Positions 44,001-56,178 of a stretch of 64,000 bases of DNA are shown here, piece by piece. The notes below the pieces were generated by a model that was given only the letters and a program-made list of their open reading frames with translations, did no database searches and had not been told where the DNA came from. The position numbers and the translations under genes are program-made. The stretch is from Symsagittifera roscoffensis (lineage: Eukaryota; Xenacoelomorpha; Acoela; Convolutidae): NCBI RefSeq assembly GCF_963678635.1, contig NC_087066.1, positions 10,692,723 to 10,756,722 of the forward strand, written 5' to 3'. Position 1 is the first letter of the stretch. The number at the start of each line of letters is the position of its first letter.

Positions 44001-45860
44001 GGACTCAAGGGTGCCTCTGCACATTTAAACTTCTGGAAGCTGTTTGGTTTGCCCAAAATTTTGCTCGCCTCCGTTATTTATGATCAACTAGTCGTGCTTT
44101 TTCATCATCAAAAATGTTTTTGCTTCGACTCAAGCTTTTGTGGTCGTCATCATATTTTGGCAGCTCATCCAATTAGGCTTTTTCAAGAGTCGTCCAATCT
44201 CCTGCGTCACCCGTCTTTCCCTTTCATCAGCTTTCCTGGTGGCAACAGGTATATTCTTTGGTCGACACCGTTCAGGTTTCTCTGCCAATATGGCTTCTTC
44301 CTATTTACTCTGCAATCGCAGCTTAGCTAGTTCATAGCTCGGTTTATCTTTGTTACCTACTCCATCTTATTCCAAGACATACCTCGTCGCATTTTCTCAA
44401 GTCCTACCGTCATGTCTCCAAATATCAAATTATTTCCTTTGTCGGGCCTAGCACTCGTCTTAAACGCAGTGTCGATGAAGTAACGGGACTTGTATTCTGT
44501 TGTTCGTTGATGCAGCATCTCTCTGTGTTCCAAGTAAGATCATAACTTGTCAAAAGTTGACCATGACAACAACAAAATCCCACCTGACATTAGTCCCATT
44601 GGTGGAATGGACGCTTTTTTATGTTCTTATCGTGTCTTGGACCCGTTGTGACCTCTGTTTGAATCGTTGTGGGGCTCGGTTCGAACTATTCGATCTTGAG
44701 CGTTCGAAGCCCGACGGAAGTCCATTGACCTACCCATCGCCTCTGATTGTGACCATTGGGACCTCATCAGGCGCAGGGGACTGGTTCACCTTAGCCAGGT
44801 CCTCTGCGCGACTTGCTTTCTAGATGAATTTTGAGTTTGCCTCCAAATTTTCTTCACTAGGACTGACGCCGGGCATCATTGATTTCTAATTTTTTTGTTT
44901 ACTTGAGAGGACTGAACTCTTTTCCGAGCATCGCCCTTGCCCTCCGACTTCGATGAATTTCTAGACTGAGATTACTCTCCTAGGTCAATCCAGGAACATA
45001 TGGAGTTCTTCCTTGCATGGCTTTTTCTTGCTGTCTATCTCGCGCAGACTCATCGCCAGTTTTTTTTGATGTTCCCATGGTCCCGAGTTTCCTGTTGAAT
45101 CAACGTTTCCTCTCCATTTTTGAATGGGTCGGATTGGTTCGGATTAGCAGGCCCTATTTTGCCCTACAAAGCTATCTATGCTTTCTTTGTTCTTATTCAT
45201 TCAACTTCTCAATTATCACTGAATTTTTTTGTTGTATTGTTAGACAAACTTATGAAATACTGCTAACAAAGGAATGGCTAGGTCTCGTCCTAAGCTTCCG
45301 TGTAAATTCCATGCGAATTTGGGAAGGCATCCTTGTTTACTCCTCAGATAGAGCCTTTTGAGCCATCTTACCATTTCAATGTAGGCAAACCAAATAAAAT
45401 TACGAAGTCAGTGCCTAAGTTTGGCTCAGAACACAAGATTTATTTATTGCTGTCGTACATTTATTCGGATCTCTTACTCCGGAAAACGTACACTCAAATA
45501 AAACGACTCGAATGAACAAAGTTCGGGACAGCAACTGTTTCAAGTGAGGGTTCTGTTGTTAACACTCTCACTGTGGTCTTCTTTAATCTGTCCTACGACT
45601 GCCCGAGCTCTGCTACTAAGTAGGTCAATACAACCTCCTCTGAAAATTCGGAAACATACTTAAGCCAGACAAAAACTCTTCCACACTCAGACGATTCTAG
45701 TAGATTTTTTGGTTTTCTGCTTCTCTGATGCACTCTTTGTGGTTTTCTGCTACACTCAATGAAAAAACCAAAGTTAATGGCCAATCTCCAGGTCAAGTAG
45801 TCAAACAGTTCTTAATTTTTTTTTTCATTTTTCTTTGCAGTTTTTAGGGTAACCAATTTT
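44001..45860. other. No gene recognised
   Basis: Plus-strand frames of 93-114 codons (44049-44330, 44500-44823, 45017-45361) are rich in F, S, L and C and look like complements of coding rather than proteins. Upstream Gag or an LTR of the Gypsy remnant may lie here. Confidence 0.3.
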
Positions 45861-45874
45861 TTGATTTTTTTAAA

Positions 45875-46185
45875 GGCTCTTCAGAGGTGTCTAAGTTACA
45901 TCGGAGGATTCGTATTGGACATACGCTTTTTCAGAAGGTTCCAGTTTGGATGGTACCTAAGAGACTTAAGTAACTTCGGACGGATTCTTAAGAGCCTGAG
46001 CAGTGTGCCTATGCGACTTAAGTTACTTTGCTGGGTTCAATGGAGACCTAAATAATTTTTCGGAGGGTATCTCTAAAGGAGTTAAGAATCGTAGGAGGTT
46101 TTGCTAAAGATGTCTTTTGGCGGAACCTTTCTCGAAGAGTAACCAAACCTCCTGACCTCCTCGTTTTGGTTAGCGTCTGATTAGC
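45875..46185. repeat. Degenerate short-unit repeat
   Basis: Loose reiteration of a 20-25 base theme containing TTCGGAGG, GAC/AGGTT and TAAGTTACTT-like pieces (for example AACTTCGGACGG, TTTCGGAGGG, GACTTAAGTAACTT). A similar stretch lies at about 47680-47900, just before family U copy 2. Confidence 0.45.
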
Positions 46186-47679
46186 GTTAATTGACCTAAA
46201 ACAAGGTTATTTGAGCCAGTCAACGCTCCCTGTGGGATAAAAACTAATTTTTTTTTGCAAAAAAAGTCTGTTCCAAGAAAGTAATCTAAACATGGACAGT
46301 CTGAATTGTGAAACTTCAGAAAAGTATACTATTCTAAGCATATTGACCTTGAAACTAATACAGGATACAAAAAAAAAGACTCATGGTGCAATAAATGATC
46401 CAACCAGTACAGTGGTTTTCGAAAAATTAACAAAAAATCTCAGCTAAATTGATTTTTTTGAACACTCACTTAGCTTTTGTTTGCAATTTCAAACTAAAAC
46501 GGGTTGAAAATAATTGAAATGAGCTTAGTAGCCCTGTACAGTATTTTAAAAAAGCAAACAAACGAATCGAAGTTGATTCAGATATCATACAATTAATTTT
46601 TTTTTCTATCTGAAGGTTTCAGTTTTGCTTCACAGAGCTACTGTGAAGGTTGCTTTGCACCGGTTTTCAATCAAGCCCGTTATGTTAGAAACCTTGCAGC
46701 GTAACATTTTCTTTCTCTCTATCTCAAACAGCAAAATTTTATTTTGTTTTCTACTAAATGAATCAAATACAAATTTTTTTTTAAATGAATCTTATTTTGT
46801 TTTTCAAACTTTAAAGTTTTTTTTCTGCGTAATTTCAAAACTTTCAAATTTTAAAGAACTGAAATACTTTAAAATTCTTTGAAAGGATTCGTTACATCGT
46901 TTGGAAAAACTAAGTTCTTAGCATATAAATCAGAAACAGTTGAATTTTGATCAAAAAGGGCTATTTTGGGTCTAAAAGGTGAAATAGATAAAATAAAAAC
47001 CTGGGAAATTTCGATTGTTAATCGTTATTTACTGTTTCTGTGCCCTCCTTTTGTTCTAATTGTCCAAGTCAAGGCTATTGATTCGAAAAAATATAATCAA
47101 TGGTGGGCTAAAAAGACCAGTCCCTATGTGCCTTCCACCACACCGTGTTTGCAGAACTAGTACCCAAATAAAAAAGACACATCCACTTAATGATAACCAT
47201 TAATCGCTATGATTTATCGTGATTGTTCCTGTTGTGTTTAAAATTATCGATAAGAAAAATAGTTGATCTATCGATTGGAAATGCAATAAAATAATCTGAA
47301 GACGAATGAAAAAATAAGATCGCTTCTTGTCCAGTGGTAATATATAAACTATTATGTGATCTGGTGTTTTTTATTGTCCTTTTTGTTTTGAAATTTTGTT
47401 GTTTTTGCTTTTTGAATTTTTATTATACTGTTTAATTTTTTATCTGTGTAGTTTTTTTGGTCGTACGGTAAGACCATGGGATAGTGGGTTCATGATTTGA
47501 CACTCAACCCTCCGACCACCGTTTTTTCAGTTCCAACTATAATAAAACATCTAAGCCGAGCTAACTGGAGGGTAAGCGCCATCCAGATAGCCCACTTTAC
47601 GACATCAAAGTGTTATTTCGAGTATTTGCTTGGAACAAAAGCTATGCCGCTGATCACGTTAGTCAAAATGCCTTAAGCA
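46186..47679. other. No gene recognised
   Basis: AT-rich, with an 85-codon frame at 46625-46882 of F/L/S/N-rich composition typical of T-rich noncoding DNA. Nothing else is seen. Confidence 0.35.
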
Positions 47680-47787
47680 GGCCCAACGAATTTTTTCGGT
47701 GGTTTTTAAAAGAGTTAGTTTACTTCGAAGGGCTTTTTACGAAAGAAAATTTTTTTTTCCGGAGATTTCCTCTTCGCAGGGTAACGA

Positions 47788-48808
47788 ATGTCTTCAGGTT
47801 ACTTTAGAGGGTTCCTTATGGAGTTAAATTTTTCTGCCCAGAGTTCCTCTTTGGTCAGACTTCAGATGCTCAAATTACTTTTGGGTGTCCCGAGGGTAGC
47901 GCAGTTTTTACAAAAACTCAATGTTCGGTCAGCGGTTAGCGTGAACTTGACCATCTCCCTGGGATTCTTCTCAAAAAAATGTAGTCTAGAATCACTTCTT
48001 AAGATACTAGAGTTTAAACATCATTTGGTCACAGCCGTAGGTGTGGAAAACCGACTGAGAGTATCGCAGATGGATCAGAAACACATTAAAGGATGGAAGG
48101 TGGGTCTTAAGGCGGAAATGTTACTTCCCTTCTGTGAGGCAACAAGTGCGAAACCTCTGGTCGATTCAATAATCTTCAGCCAATTTGGGAGCAATTTCCC
48201 GGCACATATGGCAGTTTGGGAAGTATCAAGCCAGAGGACACTGGGAAACGCATGTTGGCGTTTATTGGGAAACGCATGTTGGCGTTGTAGTGGATTGAGA
48301 GGAATAAAGAACCAACTGTCGAAACCATACATAAATTGACTACATTCGGAGACTAGAATTGTTTGAGTGCAGGTAAAGCATTCACTATACATAAAGAGTT
48401 GAGGGACATCTGGAACGTTTGTACGACACTTCCCTTGGCTTAGAGTGACATTGACATCCTGGTTGTACACATTAGCGTAGATCCATATGAAACTCCGCGC
48501 AAAAAATGGAAAATTATAGACCGAGAATGAACCAGAAGCCTTTAAAACACCATTATTTCCTGATCGAATGTCTTACTGACTGGATAGAAAAGGGCTAATA
48601 CGGCATCTAGAGTTAACACAGAAGCATGGGCAACCATCCTGGATAAAGACCTAGCGAGTTACTTGAGTCTGAGTTTTCACATGTCGTTTTGTCGGAACAG
48701 GAAGCCAAGATGATGATGCTATCGAATCATGCCATGAGACAGCAGGAACTGAAGGAGTTGGTGTGGGCTTACAACCAACAAAAATCCCGGAAGTTTATCG
48801 TTCGTTGA
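47788..48808 (+). pseudogene. Unrecognised protein 'family U', copy 2
   Basis: An open frame of 183 codons (47788-48339). From about residue 52 it aligns by eye with copy 1: VNLTISLGFF versus VNLVTALGFY, CSLESLLKILEFKHHLVTAV versus GSLESLLNLEQKHEMVTAI, DQKHIKGWKVGLKAEM versus EQKHIGSWREAIEAEM, and FPAHMAVWEVSSQRT versus YPVHFVAVDVKSTRT. Many codons differ only at the third base, so protein sequence was conserved while the copies diverged. Behind 48339 the coding decays. A charged tail QEAKMMMLSNHAMRQQELKEL lies near 48702-48765. Function unknown. Confidence 0.5.
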
Positions 48809-50713
48809 TTTAAAGAAAGTCACATTATTACTGTAAAACAGATCTCAATCTGTGAGCTCTGATGAAAAATCGGGAGAAAAAAAACTGTTTATAAAAGACG
48901 TTTTTTGTTGTTTTAAATAACAAATTTGTTAATTTTTCAAAAACTGCATAAAATTTACCTTACTGGACTGAATGAGAGAAATTTTAAAAGATATTAGAAG
49001 TCATATCGATGTAAATGTCGATGCCTAACCGATTCTAATACTGTCGAGGCTCATTGATAAAAACACTCGATGTGTCCATTTATTATATGCCAGTCGGACA
49101 TCTGAAGGAACTTTCCTGTTTAAATTGGATTCTTCAAATTTTGAATTGGCCCTGCCATGCTCAGTTTTCTCGCAATAGCTTGCAGCGAGAAGTCGAAAAT
49201 CAGAACGGCCGAATTTGCAGTTGCGTGGAGCTCGCATGAAAAAACGATCATGATGCCAATTGAAACTCGCAATTGGCCTGCGTATCTTACTTGAGTACAG
49301 TTTATGATAAAGCATTCAAACATTGGGCTCAGAACGCCAGACATCTAAGCAAGAAATTCAAGTCAACTAGTATCAACCTTGATCGGGGAGTTAATTCAAG
49401 AGTTATTTGCTAGAATTCTTGAATTACTGATTTTTTTAGAAGAGTGCACTTTGTCCAATTTGTTAAAATCAAACTCCTGAAGTGCACTTTGTCGGATCAA
49501 ACTTTTGTTTTTTAACAAAAACTTATCATCAATACATGTTTCCAAACATGTCTTAAATAGCGCTGGAGTACTTTAGGTCTTTTTAGGCCTATCAATTGAG
49601 CGTGGTTACTTCTATTTCGAGCGAAAGGGTTTTTTGGTAGAAGCCTTTAAGCTCTAGTGATTTGAAATTTTCATGTACGAAGCGATCCACGAAATGGCTC
49701 CGACCGATTGAGGTCCAAATGATTGAGATAATGTTTCTGCTCTTTGAGCCAATGGCTATAGATCCTATCACTCTTGACCTAAGATATGACTCATGCGAGC
49801 TACTGTTACAGATATGTAGTAGTAGTATTATTACTACCTCTGTAATTTCTACTGCTAAAGGCTTACAAAGAAAGCGTTTGGCAACCAGTTTCATTACCAC
49901 TGAGAAAAGTCCACTTCCTAAAGCATATTCAATTGAGAAAAACTCAACTTTAGAAGTAAAAATTTGAAAAAGAATTGAGCATCGTTTCAAAAGCCAATGG
50001 GTACAGGTGTCACCTTGAAATTTAGGAGCTGTGTCCCTTTTCACTATTAAAGTTTTTAGTTGAAGTCAAATGCGTCAACATGAGAGAAGATTGTTATAGT
50101 AGCGGAAATCAACCATAATCAGTGTCAGACAAACAGTATCTAAAGAGCTGGTTATCTCGGCCCTCGAATTTAACATAGGGAATATTTTTAGGTTATTAGG
50201 GGCAAGGGAGACAAATGTAGATTTTGCTCTAGCAGTAACGAGGTACCAATTGAACTGATCATTCAATATCGAGAAAAACATATTCATGTAATTGCTAAGA
50301 AAACTTTTGATATTCTCAACTCAAAAGTAGTGTTCATGACCTGATAATTGAAAGTTTGTCTTTAATTTGTCACATAAACTTTTTCGGGTGAGCAAATCCA
50401 CGTTTGTTGGCCAAGTTGTTGCGATCTCACCACTGCCCAGGACTGAGAAGCACCGAGAAGAGGATACTACTTCCGTGCAAAATCACAACAGCGTTGTTGC
50501 CGTGGTACAAGCTCAAAATTGATTTGGAAGATCACTGTTAAAATAAATCTAATGTTACAATATTGCTATCAGTCTTTCTAAACCGGAAGAAATAATTTTT
50601 ATTTAAAATCAGAAGTTTGTTTATGGACCCTTTATGGACAATTCATCATATGCTAGAGAAAATTTATCCATATTATAATTTTGTAACTAAAATAGGGCTG
50701 ACAGCCTTTAAAA
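48809..50713. other. No gene recognised; one 150-codon minus-strand frame
   Basis: The minus frame 50044 down to 49592 (150 codons), with another at 50287-50075, is open, but the plus strand is also open there (49662-49967). Neither has a motif I know. A GTGCACTTTGTC is repeated at 49445 and 49483. Confidence 0.3.
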
Positions 50714-51139
50714 CAGGGGCGGATTTAGGGAGGGGGGGGGTTGGGGTTGCGGACGCCCCTTCTCTCAGGGATTCGACCCCCTGCCGACCCAAAGGGTCCC
50801 CCCTTTGATACTCTTTCAGAAATCCAGTTTTGGCCGACCGACCCTAAAATTGTTTTAAAGGCGCCTTTGGCGCCAATATATACTAATTTTGAGGGGGGGG
50901 GGGGGGGCGCGCGCCAAAAAAACACGATTTTTTTGTCAAAACTTTTCAAAAAGTGCCCAAAAACGGTTTTTTGAAAACTTGCATGCGGCGCAGAAATTTT
51001 TGCCAAAATAGGGGCAAAACGGTGCTAGGGGAGAGCTCAAAAAATCAATTTGGTCGACCTAAAAAAAAAAGGTCGTCAAAATTTTGGAAATTTTTTGAAA
51101 ATCCGCCCCCCCCTCGAGAAAATCCTAGATCCGCCCCTG
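50714..51139 (+). mobile_element. Complete small inverted-repeat DNA element (GGGGCGGAT family)
   Basis: The terminal inverted repeats CAGGGGCGGATTTAGG (50714-50729) and CCTAGATCCGCCCCTG (51124-51139) match at 15 of 16 positions. It is 426 bp with no ORF, G- and C-homopolymer runs inside, and a palindromic AAGGCGCCTTTGGCGCC block near 50859. CAGGGGCGGAT-type ends are known for nonautonomous hAT elements. The flanking octamers CTTTAAAA and CTATCATG agree at only four positions, so a target duplication is not proven. Confidence 0.75.
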
Positions 51140-51412
51140 CTATCATGGCCGTTCCTATCATGAGCGAATGAATTTTTCTGAGCTCATTATCCAATGATTG
51201 TCAATTGAGCAACGCTCATTGAGCATCGTGTACTAATGAGCTCATATAGAAATCGTTCATTAGTAGAAGCTCACAAGTCAAGTAGCATCAGGTTCAGATT
51301 CCTGTCAATACGCCCTGCTACGACCAGGGCCTCAGGTCGCGACTAAATTGGGTAGCCGAAATGCATGTTCTGCGACCGAAGTTTCATACTCCCTCACGAA
51401 GCTTGCAACTCA

Positions 51413-52128
51413 CAAAGTCGCAACATGAGTCGCGCAAAGTCGCAATATGGGATCGCGCAAAGTCGCAACATGGGTCGCGCGAAGTCGCAACATGAGTCGC
51501 GCAATGTCGCCACATGGGTCGCACAAAGTTGGAATATGGGTCGCGCGAAGTCGCAACATGAGTCGCGCAATGTCGCCACATGGGTCGCGCAAAGTCGCAA
51601 CATGGGTCGTGCAAAGTCGCAATATGGGATCGCGCAAAGTCGCAACATGGGTCGCGCGAAGTCGCAACATGAGTCGCGCAATGTCGCCACATGGGTCGCA
51701 CAAAGTCGGAATATGGGTCGCGCAAAGTCGCAATATGGGATCGCGCAAAGTCGCAATATGGGATCGCGCGAAGTCGCAACATGAGTCGCGCAATGTCGCC
51801 ACATGGGTCGCGCAATGTCGCCACATGGGTCGCGCAATGTCGCCACATGGGTCGCGCAATGTCGCCACATGGGTCGCGCAAAGTCGCAACATGGGTCGCG
51901 CGAAGTCGTAACATGAGTCGCGCAATGTCGCCACATGGGTCGCACAAAGTCGGAATATGGGTCGCGCGAAGTCGCAAGATGAGTCGCGCAATGTCGCCAC
52001 ATGGGTCGCGCAATGTCGCCACATGGGTCGCGCAATGTCGCCACATGGGTTGCGCAAAGTCGCCACATGGGTCGCGCAAAAACGCAACATGGGTTGCGCA
52101 AAAACGCAACATGGGTCGCACATTGGAA
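51413..52128. repeat. 22/23-bp GTCGCGCAA minisatellite
   Basis: Roughly 32 units built on GTCGCGCAA followed by A/T-GTCGC-AACATGG or a CCACATGG variant; 23-base units carry an extra A (GGGATCGCGC). Unit variants come in higher-order blocks, for example the succession around 51420-51600 recurs around 51630-51720. Because neither strand's unit contains frequent stops and unit length changes by one, long frames exist on both strands. These are not genes. Confidence 0.95.
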
Positions 52129-52689
52129 AAAGTTTCGAGCATTTTAAGTAATGAATTTGTTGTAGACTTTTTTGCTTGCATAAGCATAATACAGATGAAG
52201 ATTGCAATTTAATTCAGTATATATGTTTTTTTATTGTGCAGCCAGCTAGATTAAAATATTTGCTGATCATATACTGGAACGCCACGAGGAGAAGGAATAC
52301 ACATGGTTCCAAAGTAAAATATAAGTTAATTTTTTGAGGCGAAAACTTACAACAAAAACTGAAAGCTAGAAACGGTTCAAACCAAACAATCGACCATCGA
52401 ATTTTTTATCAGTCCACAATTTATCACAAAATATTCACACAGCGAACACAATTCACACACTTACCCGGATTGACCAATCGGAATTTGGAATTGACAAAAC
52501 CTGTTCCAGTTTTTTTCCTACGGATCTGGGTAATATGTCACTTTTCTCGGTAGAAATTGGTGTAAATTTTCTTCTTCGGTCGAACATAGTCGAAACATAT
52601 CCAGCCTGGGTCGAGTCGTCGTTACATGAAATCGCAAATTCGACAATTAGACAACTTTTTGAGTTATAATAATCGCAACATCCCTTTTT

Positions 52690-52960
52690 TGGTCGCGCAA
52701 AGTCGCAACAAAACTTTTTTGGGTCGCTAAAAGTCGCGCAAATTGATTCGGTCGCGCAAAGTTGCAACACACCCATTTTGAGTCGCAATGGTGCAACATA
52801 CCCATTCTGAGTCGCAATGGTCGCAACATACCTAAATTGGGCCACAATGGTTGCAACATACCTAAATTGGGTCACAATGGTCGCAACATACCTAAATTGG
52901 GTCGCAATGGTGCAACATACCCATTCTGAGTCGCAATGGTCGCAACATAAGTCCCCGACC
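52690..52960. repeat. Related 31-bp GTCGCAATGG minisatellite
   Basis: About seven units of roughly 31 bases, GGGTCGCAATGGTCGCAACATA plus CCTAAATT or CCCATTCT. Diverged GTCGCGCAAAGTCGCAAC units precede it from 52690, linking it to the 51.4-kb array. Lone diverged units also occur at 54118-54180. Confidence 0.9.
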
Positions 52961-53097
52961 TCGACCCGTGGAATGCCAACACTGAGTATAACTCGGATTA
53001 ATCGAATTGATTTGCAGCATCATTCATGATTTATAGTTTACACTCAACAATTATTTCACTTGAAAATTGGAACCGTCTTCAATCCTTAACTCAGGAT

Positions 53098-53138
53098 AGA
53101 ATGGGTTCAGTAATATATAATATCACTGAACCCATTCT
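53098..53138. repeat. Perfect 14-bp hairpin
   Basis: AGAATGGGTTCAGT (53098-53111) pairs exactly with ACTGAACCCATTCT (53125-53138) around a 13-nt AT-only loop plus C. No gene context. Confidence 0.8.
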
Positions 53139-54870
53139 TGGACATCCTGGTGGATATCCAAGAAACAGGAAAGCATCCTTGGGCTTAACAAGTTTGGGCT
53201 TAACTAACCATAGTTAATACGGATATTAATGAACTTTTTTTGACAATTTAAAATATGTAATTAGTTATAGTTTTAATTAACTAGACTAGGTTTTTTAAAG
53301 TTTTCCAATCGATTATACTTAGGACATTTTCCCAGATACTATGATGTTATGAATGATAACAGCTCCTGAAAAAAAGTTTAAGACGATTATAACAAATTAT
53401 AACTTTTTTTTCAATTGATATCGCAAAACTTAAATCATTCAACATAGTATCAAATTGTTATCAATAAAAAATTTAAAGGCAAGATGATTGTCACAGTTTT
53501 GTTCATCTGAGCACGAAGTTTTCCACAAAATAGTAAAGTTTATCGAGATCCCAAAGCTAAACCAACGTTTCTGCGGTAATTCACGAACAACACAGTCGGA
53601 TGGCTTCTTAGACAAGAACAGTTTGCTAATAATTTGGCGGAAAAGTATCAAAAACTGTGAGTCATGGTCAGAATTGTTTAAGAAGTGAAAAAAATAGTAA
53701 TTTGAAGTGATTTAAAAATTGCAAACTTTTTTTAAAATTTAGCTTCAATTATGCTAGTGTCCTTGAAAAGTATAAACGGTAAGTAATTGATATGCAAGGC
53801 CACAGAAAAAACAGCTAAGAAAAGGAAATCGATTGAAATAAAAAATATATTTTCCATTGATACTGATTGCATGTCAAAACATGTAGAAAAAAGGATACAA
53901 ACAATCTATTTTAATAGTATCGAAAACCAAATGGAGCAATGCTCGATTATAATGGATGAAAATGCTGTATAATTTTTAGGGTTCGTATTATTAAAAAAGA
54001 GTGTTTTATTGATCTTCAATTCATTTTATTGTGTATATTTTACTCAATTATAGGAAAAAACGTTTCCAAAACAACAAGTGGCACAAATAGTATTGCTTAA
54101 AACGGAATGCAGGTTTTTCGGTCGCGAAAAGCTTCAAAGTTTCAGGTCGCGCAAAGTTGCGCAAAAACTTTTTGATTTCGAAAAATTGCGATATATGTTC
54201 TCGGTCACGCTAATTTTTGTGTTTTGTCGGTCAGCAAAGTTACTATAATTTTTTTTTCAGAATCGCCAGGATTTTGATCAACCCAATTTGAGTTGGGATG
54301 GTTGCCATATTAGAAGAATTTTGTATTAAACGGGCTAATCGATGAAAGAAGTTTTATAATAGTCAGAAATGCCAATGAATTTATAAGTCAAAAACTAGTT
54401 GGGAAATTCATCGAGTTCTTTTTTTTATTTTTATTAATTTCATCTAATAAAATACTCAATTTATATATATTTTTTTTTCATTTCTAAATAGTTTTTCGTT
54501 AATAACTTTGACAATTTTAAAACTTGTTTCACCAATAGGGCTAAAAAAACAATTCTTTACTGTTCTATTTTTCTAAGAGATTTTCTGCTCTTAGAAATTT
54601 CTGCTGATTTCTCCGCTTCTTATAAACTTTATTTCGGTATTCGAAGATTACTCAATAAATTTCAAAAAATTTATTCAGTACTCAGAAACACCAGTTTGAA
54701 GTTTTGCTTTTTGGTGTAATTTCAAGCAGATTGAGCGGTTAGCGTTTGTAGAGTTGAAATTGTTCTTGATAGCTGTGAAAAGCTTGATTTAGCGACTCTG
54801 GCGCTTATCCACCCGCTCTTCCCATATTTCAAGTTCTCGATTTTACCAGTTGTCTTACGTGTTATCAGTA
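53139..54870. other. No gene recognised
   Basis: AT-rich, short frames only; scattered GTCGCGCAAAGTTGCGCAA units near 54145. Confidence 0.4.
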
Positions 54871-55140
54871 GGGATTTAAGGGTGGGGGGTGGCTGGAATG
54901 GACGCTTCCCTCAAGGATTCGACCCCCTGCCGACCCAAAGGGTCCGACCCAAAACCCCTCTGAGATATCCATTTTTGGCTGACTGACCTTAAAATTATGG
55001 CTGAATGAATGATGTTGAAATTAAAGTATGAAGGTATGTTTTCTCAATAGCCAGATTTTTCAACTTAAAAAATTATATTAAATACAACGAAAAATTACTT
55101 TCTTAAAACTTAATTCAAATGTGAGGGGGGGGGGGGGGGA
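54871..55140 (+). mobile_element. Truncated GGGGCGGAT-family element
   Basis: Keeps the block AAGGATTCGACCCCCTGCCG and the following CCCAAAGGGTCC of the 50.7-kb element in the same orientation, then TTTTGGCTGACTGACC, and ends in a 17-base G run (about 55123-55139) matching the internal G run there. Both termini are lost. Confidence 0.6.
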
Positions 55141-56003
55141 GTAGAAAATATCCACGGTCCTTTTTTAATAACAAGTTTTCGGAAACAAACAAAATTGATA
55201 AACGAAAGAACTTTTTGTATTGTTTTTCATTTTTTGAAGCCATCTGTATATGATAATGGCTATGTTGATGAGTTGTAAGCTTTTGTTTCTCCCATTCACA
55301 CCGCGCACAAAAAACCAAAAGAGTTCATTTTTATATATATTTTTTTTAGTGAATGTGGTCGGAACTTTCTATGCCACTTGCATAGCAACCAGTCGCACTT
55401 TTATAGATTTACACTTTTGATCACTCATTATACTCCAACATTTCAATTTTTTTCCGTTGGTATATCATTTTTTAAAGCCACAACTAATTAGCACGTGTTT
55501 GTTACCATGATTGCGTAACCAAGGTTAGAAATATTAATGAACAAAAATCGAAAACACCAAAAATATCAATCAATACAGGCAAGCTTGTTCAGTTTTTTTT
55601 TCAACCGTAAGTTAGACTCGGAAACGCCATTCTGCCTCCTTAAAGCTGGAATTTTTTTTTTAAAAAGCGTTTTTTCTATGTCAAAAAACCCCTCTGTCTG
55701 GTATCAATTATATAACCCGCAAACAGTGATTTTGGTATTTTGAGGGTCTCCACTTGTTTGAAACATAGCGTTAAGAAGCATTTGGGTTGATCCTCTTTGC
55801 TCCCTTATAAATTTATTTTGCAATGAATTTATTTTCATCTTAAGTGCAATCAGTTCCCAGTCTTGAGTTTTACATTGTCATTTTTTTGTTATTGCAGCTC
55901 AATTGGCTCTTTGGAAAAAATTTCATTGCAAAAACAATGTGAAAAAGAATTATGCGCAACAGAAAAAACTGAACGACCTTTTCTATAGACTTCTCATTCT
56001 AAT
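55141..56003. other. Upstream region of the AIG1-like gene
   Basis: No ORF with a motif. CCTTTTCTATAG at 55977-55988, just before the ATG, looks like a splice acceptor, so a 5' untranslated exon may lie upstream. No convincing promoter element was identified. Confidence 0.3.
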
Positions 56004-56178
56004 ATGTCAGCATCTGCATTATGGACTTCTATGGCCTCTCTGGATGGGTCATATATAGACTCGGAGGGTATGAAGCAGGACCTGAATAAACTGCTGCACC
56101 TGTCGTGTTCGGTGTTCTACTTGTACCTCATGTACTTCGACTGGACTAAACTCACTTGGCCCGACAGACCCATAGTAG
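56004..56178 (+). CDS. AIG1/ADTRP (FAR-17a) family membrane hydrolase, exon 1
   Basis: ATG at 56004 with an in-frame TAG at 55986-55988 upstream. It encodes residues 1-58, including a hydrophobic stretch around residues 31-45 (LHLSCSVFYLYLMYF, first membrane segment), then DWTKLTWPDRPIV, which fits the family's Y/W-x-x-(P)..RP-x-x-G stretch before the second segment. The exon ends GTAG|GTAGGT at 56178 (phase 1). Another GT four bases downstream (GTAGGTAG|GTATGT) would put exon 2 out of frame. Family members are multipass proteins that hydrolyse fatty-acid esters of hydroxy fatty acids using Thr and His. The assignment rests on both exons together. Confidence 0.65.

Noticed and set aside
44049-45361. 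Plus-strand frames of 93-114 codons
   Set aside because: F/S/L/C-rich composition like the complement of coding or T-rich spacer; the neighbouring Gypsy remnant is on the minus strand.
49592-50044. 150-codon minus-strand frame as a gene
   Set aside because: The opposite strand is also open for 101 codons, there is no motif or splice context, and no second copy; kept only as an unassigned stretch.
51413-52128. CRISPR-like array (short repeat units)
   Set aside because: No unique spacers between repeats; units are contiguous and the DNA is eukaryotic in character.
51384-52212. Frames of 139-267 codons on both strands with R-D-P-C-C-D-F and G-R-A-K-S-Q repeats
   Set aside because: Open simultaneously in several frames of both strands because the 22/23-bp unit lacks stops; it is a minisatellite.
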